From contig NW_025861658.1 of NCBI RefSeq assembly GCF_002878395.1, positions 405,250 to 469,249 on the forward strand: a stretch of 64,000 nt of DNA, given 5' to 3'. A program made the position numbers and the translations under genes. Under the pieces are notes generated by a model. The model was not told the DNA's origin. It saw nothing but the letters and a program-made list of their open reading frames with translations, and made no database searches. Shown here piece after piece: positions 1 to 13,000 of this stretch. Numbering within the stretch: the first letter of the stretch is position 1; every line of letters starts with the position of its first letter. The stretch is from Capsicum annuum (taxonomy: Eukaryota; Streptophyta; Magnoliopsida; Solanales; Solanaceae).

Positions 1-510
1 TTGATTTTTTTGTCCATAATATATCACCGTATTCAGGTCAAAAATCCTCATACAATATCACACACCACAAATTAGCGATCAAAATAGAACAATATTCTCA
101 ATGACGAATCAAAACACAAGCTAAGATAAGGCTAATTCGCATGATCTTCCATTTATTATTTCGACTCTTGACTTAATCAAATTGAACTCTGCAAATTACA
201 AACAAGTTATTCCTCATACAATTACAAACTTAAGTCATTTGAAACAAATTAAACGCATTAGAATACAACAAAGCCAACTAGACATACAACTAGCTAAAGT
301 TAGTAAAACTAGTTTTTCGAGTTGAACTCTACATTACTCAGTTATATACAAACTTGTTTGAAAAACACGTTGAACATTGTAATCATGCACTTGGACACTG
401 AAATGCTTATTTATATCGATATCAACTCGTAAAGCACCCGAATTGCTCTCATAACAAGGCAAAATAATGTAGAATAATGATACCAAAGTGTATAAAACCA
501 CCTCAAATCA
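1..510 (-). mobile_element. 3' LTR (partial) of element A
   Basis: This stretch aligns along its length with about 4790-5299, with an estimated 10-12% mismatch by eye. Both copies stop at the same point (CCTCAAATCA at 510, CTCAGATCA at 5299), after which the sequences differ. It is followed at once by CCCCACACTT, the reverse complement of a polypurine tract, as expected for the 3' LTR of a minus-strand element. The outer part lies left of the window, so the target-site duplication cannot be read. The divergence between the copies points to an old insertion. Confidence 0.72.
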
Positions 511-524
511 CCCCACACTTAAAC
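511..524 (-). other. Polypurine tract of element A
   Basis: In element orientation this reads GTTTAAGTGTGGGG directly before the LTR. It would prime plus-strand DNA synthesis. The decamer core is repeated inside the element at 1951-1960. Confidence 0.65.
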
Positions 525-1950
525 TATTGTCCATCCTCGAAAAACTCTTTACTCTAAGCATAAACATCTGAGGTGACACTACACTTCTACTAAATAAAAG
601 ACATTCAATCTCGTACTAGAATGACTACACAGAATGCAAGTCTCTACACAAAGTACATTATTTATAGAATTGATAGCTCATGAACACTACTCCAAAACAT
701 CCTAGCCTCAAGAGTTGGCTCACCTAGTTGGAAAACTCATTCTAATCTTTCAATCAAGGACATCATATAAATCACCCATATTCATCAAACATGTGCCCCT
801 TACAACAAAAGAGTTACCCATAATCACACACAATACTGTAATTTATAACGTAATGGGTACAAGAATCAAATTACACTCACTATCACAAAGAATTCACAAG
901 TTACACACAATGAACCATACGCTTGACCTTAGTGTAATGCTCCACTAATATCAAAATGATGAACTTAGGATCAAATAGGTCTTGTCAAGGTTGTAATGTA
1001 CGCTAACGGACAGGTAGGAACTATTTGGGAATAGTGACTAACTTTTCTAAGTGCTTTAATACACTTCATTCTACATTTAAAATCAATCTCCAACAACCAA
1101 ATTACACCATATTTGTCTACCCCATTCTTTTTTTTTCCCATCTCTCTTAAGCATTTTCACAAACACATGATGGGTGTATTGTTTAGTCCTTCAAGATTCA
1201 GTTTTTCTTATTTTTCAATAATCATGGCAATATTTCTAATACCATTTATATCACTCTCAACCACAACACATAAATTATCAAAACCAATAACTATTACTTT
1301 GGGGCATCAATTTCACATTTTCCCTCTTATTTCTCAACTCTTTATTTAATTAATTTTTCATTAAAGCACTTAGGAGCATTTTTGGATCAAATTATGGTCT
1401 ATAAAAGAAGGGGTTAGGCTACTTATGAGGTTTCCAAAGAAAATGCTAAAGGCTTAATGTGGTTTAAGTAGGATTATGCATTAGGGTAGGTCTATATCAT
1501 CTCCTAAACCCACATTCTTTATGTTGCTTCACACACACTAGGCAAGTTCTAGATATAACATGCAACAAGAAATATACAAAAACCTCACACGCACATGAAA
1601 AATGCTCAACTCAATAGGATCATAATAGACTCCCAACCAAACAATAGCATGAATTGAAATTTAGGCCATCAAATATAAGATTCACAAACATACGCCTAAG
1701 AGTCTCAAAAATAGTAATTCACACAATCAAAATGTTTTACCAAACAAAACACTTACACCATGCAATAAAAAATAGCACCAACAAAAATATCTCCACTTAT
1801 TCTTATCCTAAAAAATTTTAAATTGAGCCATAAATTGAGAATTTTTCCATCCCACACTGAAAAATCTATCTAAAAGTAAGAGATAGAAATGCTCCCAGAG
1901 GCCTCTAGGCTAGATAGTAGCATTTTTTTGCATAAAAGAGGCCCATGGGA

Positions 1951-1960
1951 CCCCACACTT
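1951..1960 (-). other. Internal PPT-like decamer of element A
   Basis: CCCCACACTT repeats exactly the decamer beside the 3' LTR (511-520). A related CCCACACT lies near 1851. It may be a secondary polypurine tract or a leftover LTR-proximal boundary. Confidence 0.35.
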
Positions 1961-2473
1961 ATTTTTTACCATGCTCTTAGCTAAGTTTTTTAGTACTCAG
2001 ACTTCCCAATAACCTGTGACTTAATAAAAAACAAAAACTACATGAAGTAAAAACTAAAAAAGAAAACATACCTTTGCTTGGTTTGCCTCCTAATAAGCAC
2101 CTAATTAAGTGTCGCAGCATGACCCAATCAACTTTTTTCTCCACCTTGAGGATATAAATTTTATCCCCAAAATCGTATCCATCTCCTTGCCTCGCTCATA
2201 GGGTGGTGGTACAAAAATTAAAGAATCGAGTAATAGAATGAGCATGATAAACTACTCGGCCTTAAAGTGAGGTGTGTTTTTATGTTGCTTATCAGGTGTA
2301 AAATCAAGAATATAGGATTCTTGTTCCTATGATTCCACAAACAAGATATCATCTAAACATAAAGTAGAAAAGTGCTTTCAGTGAGGCCCAGCCAATCCTA
2401 CTTCAAAATTTACACAATCACTTTTATTCAACTTCTCAATTTCAGTCTCAAGATAAAGATGACAATCGAGTGG

Positions 2474-2755
2474 CTACGATTCTTGTGGTGGTGGTGGTAT
2501 CTCCTTAACATCCTCAGTTGTTTGTTGAGCATTGCCATAAATATGATGAATCTGGATTAAAAGAATAGATATCTGTAGAGTGATACAAATTTCCACAAGC
2601 CACACACCAACTCGTGGTCTGCTGCGCAGGTCGTAAACAAGCAAGTCCCCTCCAAACGCTTGGATCAAAATCTGGACAAAAGCCTCATGGTGGGATCTTC
2701 CACAATAATGACAAGAGTCATCGTCCCACAAAAACCATCTATCCAAGAATGACAT
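2474..2755 (-). pseudogene. Short ORF near the primer site of element A
   Basis: A 93-codon open frame starts about 110 bp downstream of the primer site in element orientation, where gag would normally begin. It contains a CHYCGRSHHEAF stretch, which recalls the first half of a cysteine-histidine knuckle, and an acidic, proline-rich end (EIPPPPQE). No capsid-type domain is visible. It could be the stub of a deleted gag, or a chance frame. I do not recognise a known product. Confidence 0.3.
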
Positions 2756-2867
2756 CTCAAGAAGCGTGTGAGAAAAATAGAAATAGGAAAAAATAAAAAT
2801 AAACTTAAAAAAATCTATTTAAAACTCAATATAGAAAAACTAAAAATAAGAAAGTTGCTGAGTTACA

Positions 2868-2887
2868 AATCCCAGATAATGGCACCA
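2868..2887 (-). other. Primer-binding site of element A (tRNA-Asp type)
   Basis: In element orientation this reads TGGTGCCATTATCTGGGA, six bases after the LTR end. It matches 13 of 18 positions of the Asp-tRNA-complementary site typical of Tat/Athila-type Ty3/gypsy elements, and four of the five mismatches are C/T or G/A transitions. It fixes the element's strand and the inner edge of its 5' LTR. Confidence 0.6.
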
Positions 2888-2893
2888 AAAACA

Positions 2894-5299
2894 TGACAGC
2901 GCCCAAGCACACACGCAAGTGTACGTGATCTTATCAAGAAGTAAAGTGGCCTAATTAAAGCCAAATATCATTCTCATTGAGACTTGATTTAACAATGATT
3001 TAATTCTAGTTTAACTTCGAAGATTAATTTGATGCAAAGGTGATCAAAAAGAGTTTGGAATTTTATAAATTAAAAATTAAGTAAATAATGCATAAATAAA
3101 AGTGCTTGGAACAATCAATGGAGAAAAGCCTAGGGTTCAAGTTCTTCGAACAATCATTCTATGTTATTGAATTTTATTTGATAATTAGCTTATCTTGGTT
3201 GTTGATTCGTAAGGTTAATTGCATTATCATGGTTTCTCAACCTCTAATCTTTTACCTAATACAGACATTAGAACTACATCATTGAGCGCGGATGCAATAA
3301 TCTAATTAAGTTAATTAAATATATCATCCTACATTTGAATCAAGTAAGGTATCTAAGTACATCCATGTCCTAGACGCGGCACATGAATTTGAAGTTGAGG
3401 GAAACCTAAAGGACATAAGAAAGAGATTCATTTTGAGATGCGGATTAATTCTTTATTTATAAAAGAATAAAACCCAAAACTTTGTTTATCTCCCTATTCG
3501 CTCTGCCGAGATCAAAAGGCCAACAATATATGTATTTTAAGGGTCGTGAATCCTTAAAATAATTAAGATAAGAATAAATAAATAAGCCAAATATCAATCT
3601 CATTGAGACTTGATTTAACAATGATTTAATTCTAGTTTAACTTCGAAGATTAATTTGATGCAAAGGTGATAAAAAAGAGTTTGGAATTTTATAAATTAAA
3701 AATTAAGTAAATAATGCATAAATAAAAGTGCTTGGAACAATCAATGGAGAAAAGCCTAGGGTTCAAGTTCTTCGAACAATCATTCTATGTTATTGAATTT
3801 TATTTGATAATTAGCTTATCTTGGTTGTTGATTCGTAAGGTTAATTGCATTATCATGGTTTCTCAACCTCTAATATTTTACCTAATACAGACATTAGAAC
3901 TACATCATTGAGCGCGGATGCAATAATCTAATTAAGTTAATTAAACATATCATCCTACATTTGAATCAAGTAAGGTATCTAAGTACATCCATGTCCTAGA
4001 CGCGGCACATGAATTTGAAGTTGAGGGAAACCTAAAGGACATAAGAAAGAGATTCATTTTGAGATGCGGATTAATTCTTTATTTATAAAAGAATAAAACC
4101 CAAAACTTTGTTTATCTCCCTATTCGCTCTGCCGAGATCAAAAGGCCAACAATATATGTATTTTAAGGGTCGTGAATCCTTAAAATAATTAAGATAAGAA
4201 TAAATAAATAATTAATTATGATAAGAAAAATTAATCAAAATTAATCCAAAATAATAGTACTCATGTTCTTAGCTTTAACACTGAAAAAAAGAATTTTAAC
4301 CGATAATATTCATAATCACAATTCAAATAATTGAATACATGCATAATTACAACCTAATAAAACCGTGTAGGAACCTCCAATTTCGTCCCAAAGTTTCTTG
4401 ACATTTGTGTCCAAGTGTCTTGGTATAAATAATATTCTCCCAATTGTTCAATGTTGTCCAAGAAAGTAATGATGTCCCGCTGGTGTCCACTTACGTGTCC
4501 ATAAATAATTAATATTCCAAATTCTTTTAGTATACAATTAAGGATCACTCGTTCTCCAAGAAATTTCCACTAGCCGCCTTTCTTTAATTAATATCTTGTG
4601 CCTGTGTCGGCAGAAACTAACTTTGGCCATGCATGAACCATCAACACATCATGATGGTTATAGTGTCGATGGTCGACGCGATGCGATGGTGTCGCATCGG
4701 CTTCCTATTATTAGCCTTTAAAATTTTGATTAAGTATAAAACGTCCTATCTTTAGCCTATGTCTTTTGTACTGTATTTTTAATGAATTTTTGACTTTTTT
4801 TATCCAAAATATATCATCGTATTCAGATCACAAAGTCTCTTACAATATCGCACACCACAAATTAGAGATCAAAATAACATAATATTCTCAACGATGAATT
4901 AAAACACAAGCTAGGATAAGGCTAATTTGCATGATCTTCCACTTATTAGTCTGACTCTTGACTTAATCAAATTGAACTTTGCACATTACAAACAAGTTAT
5001 TCCATATATAATTACACATTTAGATCATTTGGAACAAATTAAACACATTAGAATCCAACAAAGCCAACTAGACACACAACTAGCTCAAGCTAGTAAAACT
5101 AGTTTTCTGGGTTGAACTCTAAATTACTCAATTATATACAAACTTGTTTGAAAATCACGTTGAACATTGTAATTACGTACTTTGACACTTAAATTCTTAT
5201 TTATATCAATATCAACATGTAAAGCACTGGAATTTCTCTTAAACAAGGAAAAATAAGCTAGAATAATGATACCAAAGTGTATAAAACCACCTCAGATCA
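2894..5299 (-). mobile_element. 5' LTR of element A
   Basis: A 2.4-kb LTR starts with TGACAG next to the primer site and ends with CA, where the interrupted integrase of element B resumes. Its outer ~500 bp is repeated at 1-510. It contains a 626-bp tandem duplication and, at about 4660-4700, a CpG-rich cluster of related motifs (GTCGATGGTCGACGCGATG and partial inverted copies). Without the duplication the LTR would be about 1.78 kb. Confidence 0.7.
2961..4212. repeat. 626-bp tandem duplication inside LTR A
   Basis: Copy 1 (2961-3586) and copy 2 (3587-4212) are back to back with a constant offset of 626. I find only about four or five substitutions between them, for example CTTTTACC versus ATTTTACC and AAATATATC versus AAACATATC. 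The duplication is therefore much younger than the insertion of element A, whose LTRs differ far more. Confidence 0.9.
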
Positions 5300-6430
5300 G
5301 AATACACGATCACCAACTCCAAATCTCTTAGCACAAATCCTACGGTCTGTATAGCCCTTCTACCTACTCTGAGCAGCTCTCAACCTATCCTATATCACCT
5401 TGAATCTATCAGATGACTCCTAAAGAAAATCAATACCCCCGGGCCTAACCTCGAAAGTCTCAAACCATCCAATCAGAGAATGACATCTCCTACCATACAG
5501 AGCCTCAAAAGGCTCCAACTCAATACTCAAATGATACCTGTTATTATATGAAAATTTTGCTAAGTCTAATTGTTGCTCCTATTGCAGTCAAAATAATCAA
5601 AACATAAGCTCGGAGCATATCCTGAAGAACCTAAATAGTTCACTTGAATTGGACATCGGTCTGTGGTTGAAAGGTTGTACTAAGATCCACCTGAGTGCCC
5701 AAATCCTCCTAAATTTTTCTCCAAAACCTTGAAGTGAAAATAGAATCAAAGTTAGAAATGATAGAAATGGGCACACCGTGCAAATAGACTAGCTCCTGAA
5801 CATAGATATAGGTTAATCTCTTAGCTCTAAAGGACATCAGAATAGGAATAAAATGTGTTGTATTGGACAAATGATCTAAAATGACCTAAATACCTTCTAA
5901 ACCACAAGAAGTGCAAGGTAAACCAATAGCAAAATCCATGGTGATCCATTCCCTTTTCTAATCAGGAATGGGCAATCTTTAAGTCAATCTACTAGGTTGC
6001 TGATGCTCGACCTTTACCTGCTAACAACTTGGGTAATGAGCTATAGAGTCTGCCACATCTCTCTTCATACCACTCCATCAATAGTGCTCTCTCAAATCCC
6101 TATACATCTTGGATATGCTAGGATGAATGGAATATCTAGAGCTATAAACCTCAGACAAACTTAACTAAATAAAGTCATTGATTTATGGAACAAAAATGCG
6201 GCTATCAAATCTCAAAAGACCCAAAGAATCTATGGTGTTTCTCTCAGACTCAAAACTCAACACCTGATCACGAAGGAAACAAAGATTACTATCCTCAAAC
6301 TAACTATCCCAAATCTACTTAAATAGCAAAAACTGCACCTTCACACTAGCTAAAATCCTCTTAGGATCTTAAATATCAAGACAAACCATCAAGTTGGCTA
6401 AGGGCTAAACGTCTCATGTCAACGACTTCT
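5300..6430 (-). pseudogene. Element B integrase remnant, cut by element A
   Basis: Read on the minus strand, this encodes a Ty3/gypsy integrase core. The first catalytic aspartate is present in TMDFAIGLP near 5930, but the second is Asn in IISNFDSIF. A C-terminal stretch of the RLRAAQS type follows, and the frame ends where LTR A begins. Stops and frame changes are frequent. The rest of the integrase, any chromodomain and the 3' LTR of B should lie left of the window beyond element A. Confidence 0.75.
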
Positions 6431-6944
6431 AAGAAACTAAAATGCAAGCCAAGCTATCGATACACACTATCTTCAAACTCAAGGCATTTGGAACCATATT
6501 TTACTTTCCCGAATGATACAAGAAAAAAAAATCATAATCCTTAAGCAACTCCATCCATCAACGCTGCGTAGCATTAAGATGCTGAAGACTACGATGATCG
6601 GTGAAAATCTCACAATGTACACCATAAAGATAATGCCTCCAAATCTTAAGCGTGAAAACTACCACCGCTAACTCTAAATCATAATTGGGATAGTTGCGCT
6701 CGTGCACCTTAAGTTGTCTATAAATTTAAGCAATAACACTACCCTTCTACATTAATACACAACCTAAACTGACACCACAAGCATCATGAAACACATTAAA
6801 TCCCTCACCATAAACAAGAAGAGATAAAATAGGAGCTGAAATGAGAAAATCCTTAGGATTTCCAAAGCTCATCTCCAACTTTTTACACCATTGGAAAGGA
6901 ACCTCCTTTTGAGTCAATCTGGTCAAAGGGATAAAATAGTAGCA
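6431..6944 (-). pseudogene. Element B RNase H remnant
   Basis: The minus strand carries decayed RNase H sequence between RT and integrase in the usual Ty3/gypsy order, including remnants of the DHRSLQ-type and [12 protein letters not shown] blocks. In-frame stops and frame changes rule out a functional product. Confidence 0.6.
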
Positions 6945-7870
6945 AAACTCTCAATGAATCATCTATAATAATTGGCCAAACCAATAAAGCTACGAACCTC
7001 AGTCGGAGATGTGGGTCTAGCCCAGTTATGAATTTCCTCAATATTTACTGGGTCTACCATAATACTATTCTTAGATACCATATGTACAAGGAATGTAACT
7101 AGCTCAAGCCAAAACTCAGACTTAGAGAACTTGGCAAAAAACTCATGATCTCTCAAAGCATGGAACACGATCCTTAAATTTTGTGCATTCTCCTCTCTAC
7201 TTCTCAAATACAAAAGGACGTCAGCAATAAATACAATAAAAAAGAAATCAAAATAAGGCCTAAATACTCGATTCATCAAATCCATAAACACGGTTGGGGC
7301 ATTAGACAAACCAAATTACATGACTAAGAACTCATAATGACTATAACGAGTCCTAAAGGCTGTATTTGGGATATCCTTAGCCCAAATACTCAAGTTATGG
7401 TAACCGGATCTCAAATCAATTTTATAAAACACTACATCACCCTGAAGCAGGTCAAACAAATCATTAATGCGAGCCTAAGGATAATGGTTCTACACTGTCA
7501 CCTTATTAAGCTACTTCTAATCAGTACACATATGCATGGAATTATCTTTATTCTTCACAAACAATATAGGAACTCCCCAAAGAGACATTTGGTTTAATAA
7601 AACCCTTACTAAGAAGATCCTAAAGTTAAGAATTTATCCTTTTAAGCTCGGTAGAAGCCATATTGTAAGGGGCTAAAAAAATACGATGGGTTTTAGTCTA
7701 AAGACCAATTAAAGTTTCAATCTCATAGACAAGGGGAATACCAGGTATGTCGGTAGGGAATACATCAAGAGACTCAAAAATAACAAAAGTAGAGTCAAAC
7801 AGTAGGCTCTCTATACTAGTATGAAAAATATAAGCAAGATAAGACTCACAACCCTTTGAAATAAGTCTCC
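6945..7870 (-). pseudogene. Element B reverse transcriptase remnant
   Basis: The longest open stretch (7309-6959, minus) encodes RT palm sequence: [15 protein letters not shown], then FIVFIADVLLYLRSREE, then KFSKSEFWLE and GLANYYR at the end. The catalytic FIDD box reads FIAD, so the first metal-binding aspartate is Ala. The N-terminal half (about 7320-7870) is broken by stops and frame changes. The motif order fits a chromovirus-type (Del/Tekay-like) element. Confidence 0.85.
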
Positions 7871-7899
7871 TAGCTCACATATAAGAAATAATCCCCATC

Positions 7900-8390
7900 A
7901 GCTTATGGCTAATAGCTCCCTGCCATATGAATGGGGGTATACTATGCATGGTTAAGGTAATAGTCTTGCCAAAACAATCCATGATCGTATGATGATGGGA
8001 TAGCCAATCCATGCTTAGAATCACTTAAAAATCTGTTAAATCCAAAATAATAAGGTCAACATAAATATCTACATCACTAACAGTCACAACACATGATATG
8101 TAAACTTGATCCACTACTAAAAAATCATCCACGAGAGTAGATATGCAAAATTGTACAAAATAAGTTACAAAACAATTCCAATCGTGGTGCATAATAAGAA
8201 TATATATATATATATTACAATAAGTAGATCAAAGATCAAATAATGCAAGGGCTGACTAGCAGCATACAAAAATTACACCTATAACTATAGCATCCAAAGT
8301 CTCAGCTTCAAGTCTCACTGGTATTGCATATAACTGACCACACTCGGCTCCTAGATGGGCACTTAATTGACATCTTATCCTGCCTACCTA
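7900..8390 (-). pseudogene. Element B protease remnant
   Basis: By position between gag and RT, and from scattered remnants of the protease-RT linker on the minus strand, this is the aspartic protease segment. I cannot read an intact D-S/T-G active site. An (AT)n run at about 8200-8217 interrupts it. Confidence 0.45.
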
Positions 8391-9800
8391 AGAACCTCCT
8401 TAAGTACCATGAAAACCACCTTTGAAACTATGATAACCACCTCTTGCTGAGGGATGAATGACTTTAATAGGGGGTAAACTATAAGCTGAAGCAACAATCA
8501 CCTAATGACAAGGCCAATATTTTAAATAGTGACCAGGAGCTCCACAGGTGTAATATGTGACTTGAGTAGAACTAAAACCAGTAGATTTAGCTGACCCAAA
8601 ATAACCACCACATTTAGAATAACCAAATAATAAACCTTTCAAAGATAGACCACTGCCCTTACCAGTGTGATCACTAGCACTAGACTAATCTCTATTAGTA
8701 ATCTGAAGCACTATCTAGATGAGTCAACTAGGTTGACTCTGAGACTAATAGCATGGATGTAGAGGATACCTATTTTGAGAACTACTATCTCATAGTTGGG
8801 AACTACGATGGATCCCACTGAATCTACCCTAAAATCAAAGACTCTTGTCATGACCCTCACAACCCTCACAGTGCATCTCTTTCATCACCGAGCATGATTT
8901 GACACCTCAGTAAAAGACCAACCCACAATAACTAAACTCTAAGTAGACATATGAATGGGAAGTATCAACCATCTAACAAAGTACCAAACTCTTTTATTCT
9001 TAGTATCCATAATAGACAGTATCTAGAATTGAAGTTGCATACTTAGCCGACTTATGAAAATGACCCTTATACGCTATAATTGTCATGGAGCCCTGCTCCA
9101 ATCTAGATAATTTATCCCTAAAACAATCTATAATGTTGTGAGGCATATAATTCTCTATTAATATCTCTAAGAACTAATCCCAAGTAAAAGGAAAAGATCC
9201 AGCAGGTCTAGAATACATATAACCTTACCACCAATGTCAAGTATCTAGATCAAACTGAAATATGGTGTAATCGACACCACGAATCCCAATTATTCCTGAA
9301 TTATAGAGCCTATCCATAAAAGTAATCAAAAACTCATATGCATCCTTGCTTGGAGAAAAAAAAACCTAGGCAGAGCCAAGTTTAAGAATCTACCCAACAT
9401 CTTCTACTCCTCAGAAGACATAGCAGGTTGAGCAACCCCTGGATGAAAGACTACCAATTGAGAAAATACTTGTTCAAGAGTAACCTAAGATCTTGAGCCA
9501 TAGCTACAGGCTGCGCCCTACCTTAGTACCACTCTAATCTATATATTGTGAGCCATCAAATAGTACACCACCAACTAAAACAAAAAGTTAAACCAACACA
9601 TCTCTATGCAATAAAGAAAAAATAAATCCTGATAGATCCTGGGATGGTCCCTAGCTCACTATTAACTGGGAAGAAAAATCTTTAGCTCAGGAGCAGGAAT
9701 AGGACCTGGGGAAGAAAGCCTATCAAGGACCTTAGCTAGGGACACATCACATAACTATCTATGACCCCTAGTTCATCCACAAATAAGAGTAGGATCCCTA
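8391..9800 (-). pseudogene. Element B gag remnant
   Basis: A decayed zinc knuckle (TCGAPGHYLKYWP, about 8513-8556) reads on the minus strand. Its first Cys is Tyr and the last Cys is displaced. Upstream in element orientation, 8700-9500 has gag-like stretches without a long frame. The gag start is expected near 9800, between the knuckle and the primer site at 10044. Confidence 0.6.
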
Positions 9801-10043
9801 GGCTTGGTCTCAGAACCCTCTTCTCGTGTAGTGATAACACATGTCCATGCCATCTTTGAAAGAGTAAATTAAAGGGAATAATTCTAAAAACTAACTTAAA
9901 CCCTTAGTTTGATCCATGTGAAAGAAGTGATAAACTCTTAAGAATGTCCTATGCCCTCCCAAAGATAGAAAATAGACGTCGTCATTTCGATCCACAGAAC
10001 TCTACCAAATATGTTCACTTGTACCAATAATATCAGTAAAACC

Positions 10044-10060
10044 TATCTCTTATACCAATT
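10044..10060 (-). other. Primer-binding site of element B (tRNA-iMet type)
   Basis: The minus strand reads TTGGTATAAGAGATAGG next to the LTR edge, matching 10 of the 12 core bases of the initiator-Met site TGGTATCAGAGC. It places the 5' LTR of B on the higher-coordinate side. Confidence 0.65.
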
Positions 10061-13000
10061 TGTCATGATTCAATTTATGAATCATGATAGCACCTACTAA
10101 AACTTGCCAGTAGGTATACCAAACCATAACCTAGAGCTTGAATAATGGGTTAATTTGGTAGAAAATGACAAACATAGGAAAATTTCAAAACACAATTAAT
10201 AAAGAGGTAAAGTATTTGACTAAGATAAAAATAGTCAATACAAGAAATGACCCCACGACCTGGTAGAGCTAGTACAAAAGCATTTAACAGTATTAAAAAC
10301 TTTAAAAATTAGAATAGTTAATAAAATCTGTCTCGACAACAAAAGTGAAAATATAAAAGTAAGATTGAAATGGGTGACTCAAACTCCAAAAGAACACTGT
10401 ATCTCTAAAAATATCAACATGACACAACAATTGATCAACGAAGACACTTAGTGCTCGGATCTACACCAAAAAGGGTAAAGAAGTGTAGTATGAGTACCAA
10501 AATAATGGATACTCAATAAACATCATCGATCGACTGACCTAAATTATGATATAAGTATGATTAAATGTAAGATATCAAAACTAAGTCAAGGTATAGAAAT
10601 GAATCTAATTCATCTTAAATATTGTTGTTCATAATAAGAAATTAACCATAATAACAATATAACATAAAGTATCAACATATATAAACATCATCATGCAATA
10701 TAAGTAAATAACTCAAAATAATAATGCATCACAAGGCATAACACAAGCAATCACAAACTATAAATTTGGCTCCCATATGCCAATTGGTGTGGAAAAGTAA
10801 ATAACTCATCACAGACTCCTATACTCCAAGAGATCACACTCAAGATAGAATAACAAAATCACCCAATATATAACTAACCTTCATAGTTATGTAACCATCA
10901 ATAAACAATTATCAATATTTCATCATATAATAATATTTCACATTTTACCAATATTAGACAAGTGCCCATATTCCATAATACTACCATTATTTAACAACCT
11001 TGTCATCGTTACTCACTAGTCACAATTATTTAGGTAACCATCTCTTATTACTTAGTCATTTGATTAATAGACATCATAGACCTCTAATCATCATTTAACA
11101 ACTAGTCGTTATTAGCCACTTAAGCAACATTCACCACTAATTCTTATTTAGCACCAATCATCAACTATACCACTTTATACACATTTATTACTTTTAGTCT
11201 ATAATCAACATCCCTAATATCAACATCATACCCAAACTTCAAATAGTTATATACATATACGACTATAATTACCATACATAGGGCATAGTCGTACTCGAAC
11301 TAGTAGATATACACATAGGCACATCAATACTGTTATCCTCTGTCCTTGTTGGACATCAATACATAATCATATTTTCCTTCAGCCTTGTCGGGTATCAATA
11401 TATCATCAAAAACATCCTTTAACCTTGTGGGTTAGGATTATATAATCACGATCATCCTCTCATCTTATCGGCTTTAATATATGATTGTAAACATTCTCCA
11501 ACCTTGTCGAGTATAAGAATATCATTATAATATTCCTTCGGCCTTGCCGGATATCCAGATATTTTCATATATACTCATAATGTTTGAACTCAAACCAACA
11601 GCCACATTATCTTAGTTTGTGGCAAAATTAATATCATAAGTGATCATATAATCAATTATCATGAGTCAAGTATAATTAGTAACATACATTCACATCTAAT
11701 AAATAAAAATGACTTCTAACGTAATTTATTACACAATTTCTAATATAATCAATTGGGTTGTTTTCTTGCATAATTTCTTAGCATGCGTATAATCATAAGT
11801 AATATCATAGGCAATAACTTATCAATAGCATAGGTAATGGATTAAAATTTATCATGTTCAATACCTATTTAAAATCATGAAAAATATTATATAGGCTTAC
11901 CCAAATGTTATCCATAACATGGCCAACCACTTATCATAGCATAATCAATGTCTCACCATATATAATCGACAATCTAATCAACTAGTTCATGTACATTACT
12001 TCTAATGTCATTATTTCCATAATAAATTATCATGGTTCAACAATATTACCTCAAAGGGTCATCCTCTAAGTATTCAATAAGTGTATAAGGTTTCAATAGA
12101 ATTAATCATCAATATTGACTTAAGGTGGATCAATGGGCCTACTTCTAAATCCTCAAAGTACATTCTATGTAAAATTCTACCCTATACTATACTAATTTTT
12201 ATAAACCCCCTCTTATATCTATTCAAAGTCACAATTATCCCTAATGTAGAGGTTTATCTCAAGCACTTTAACTAAGCCACATAAAAACTAATGCAACCTT
12301 TATTAGTGTAACCAACTAAGGCCAAACTTACTCTAGCATGTTCAACTAGAGAATTTTTCTTAATTTAGACCAAAATAATACATTATCATGCTAAACATGA
12401 GTAATTAAGTCCAATTCTCCTAAGGCATAAGGAACAAGCTAAGTAACTGAACTCTACGATTTCAATTTAGCCTTAATGGTTGAACTAACCCAAGATATCA
12501 ATCCGATGTGTAAACCCATCCCAAATCTAAGAATAAATCATAAAAATAATATAATATAGCTCAATATAACATGGGATAGACCTAGACTACCTTGTCATTG
12601 AAGAAAGCTCAACGAATTGCTAAACCACCACTATCTCTTTTGAGAAGCCTCCAAAAGATTCCATGCTTTAAAAATCATATTCTACTCATAAATATGAGAA
12701 TAATGATACCTATTTTTCATCATTGTGCTCTTGGTTCAAAAGTCTTGGAAAACCCTATGTGGGTCCCACTTACAAAAATTGAGTTTCTGAAACCAACCCA
12801 ACATAATATAGAGCATAAGGAATCATTACCCTCCCAATTTTTATGAAAACCAAGATAAATGTGGGATAAAATCAAGACCTAAGGTTTTTGAGGTTTTGAT
12901 CAAGAAATTTCACCAAGAAAGGGTGAATTCTTACCTAAACTCAAAAGATAATTGCAAAAATAGAAGTTACTCTACCTTCCTAATCACCAATAAGATTCAA

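Larger units (their letters stand above)
511..2893 (-). mobile_element. Interior of element A, no recognisable gag-pol
   Basis: About 2.4 kb lies between the PPT and the primer site, too short for a Ty3/gypsy gag-pol of roughly 4.5 kb or more. No protease, RT, RNase H or integrase motif is visible on either strand. Segments at about 2075-2125 resemble the untranslated block that borders pol in Tat/Athila-type elements. The arrangement (long LTRs, coding-free interior, intact priming sites) fits a non-autonomous LARD-like derivative that would rely on proteins from another element. An internally deleted autonomous element is the alternative. Confidence 0.6.

Noticed and set aside
8195..8220. 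(AT)n run, with similar runs at 23280, 38585 and 44427
   Set aside because: Ordinary microsatellites of AT-rich plant DNA; no further structure seen.
11333..11572. Regular 40-bp repeats considered as a CRISPR array
   Set aside because: Whole units repeat and diverge together, with no constant repeat and unique spacer pattern, and the setting is a plant LTR.
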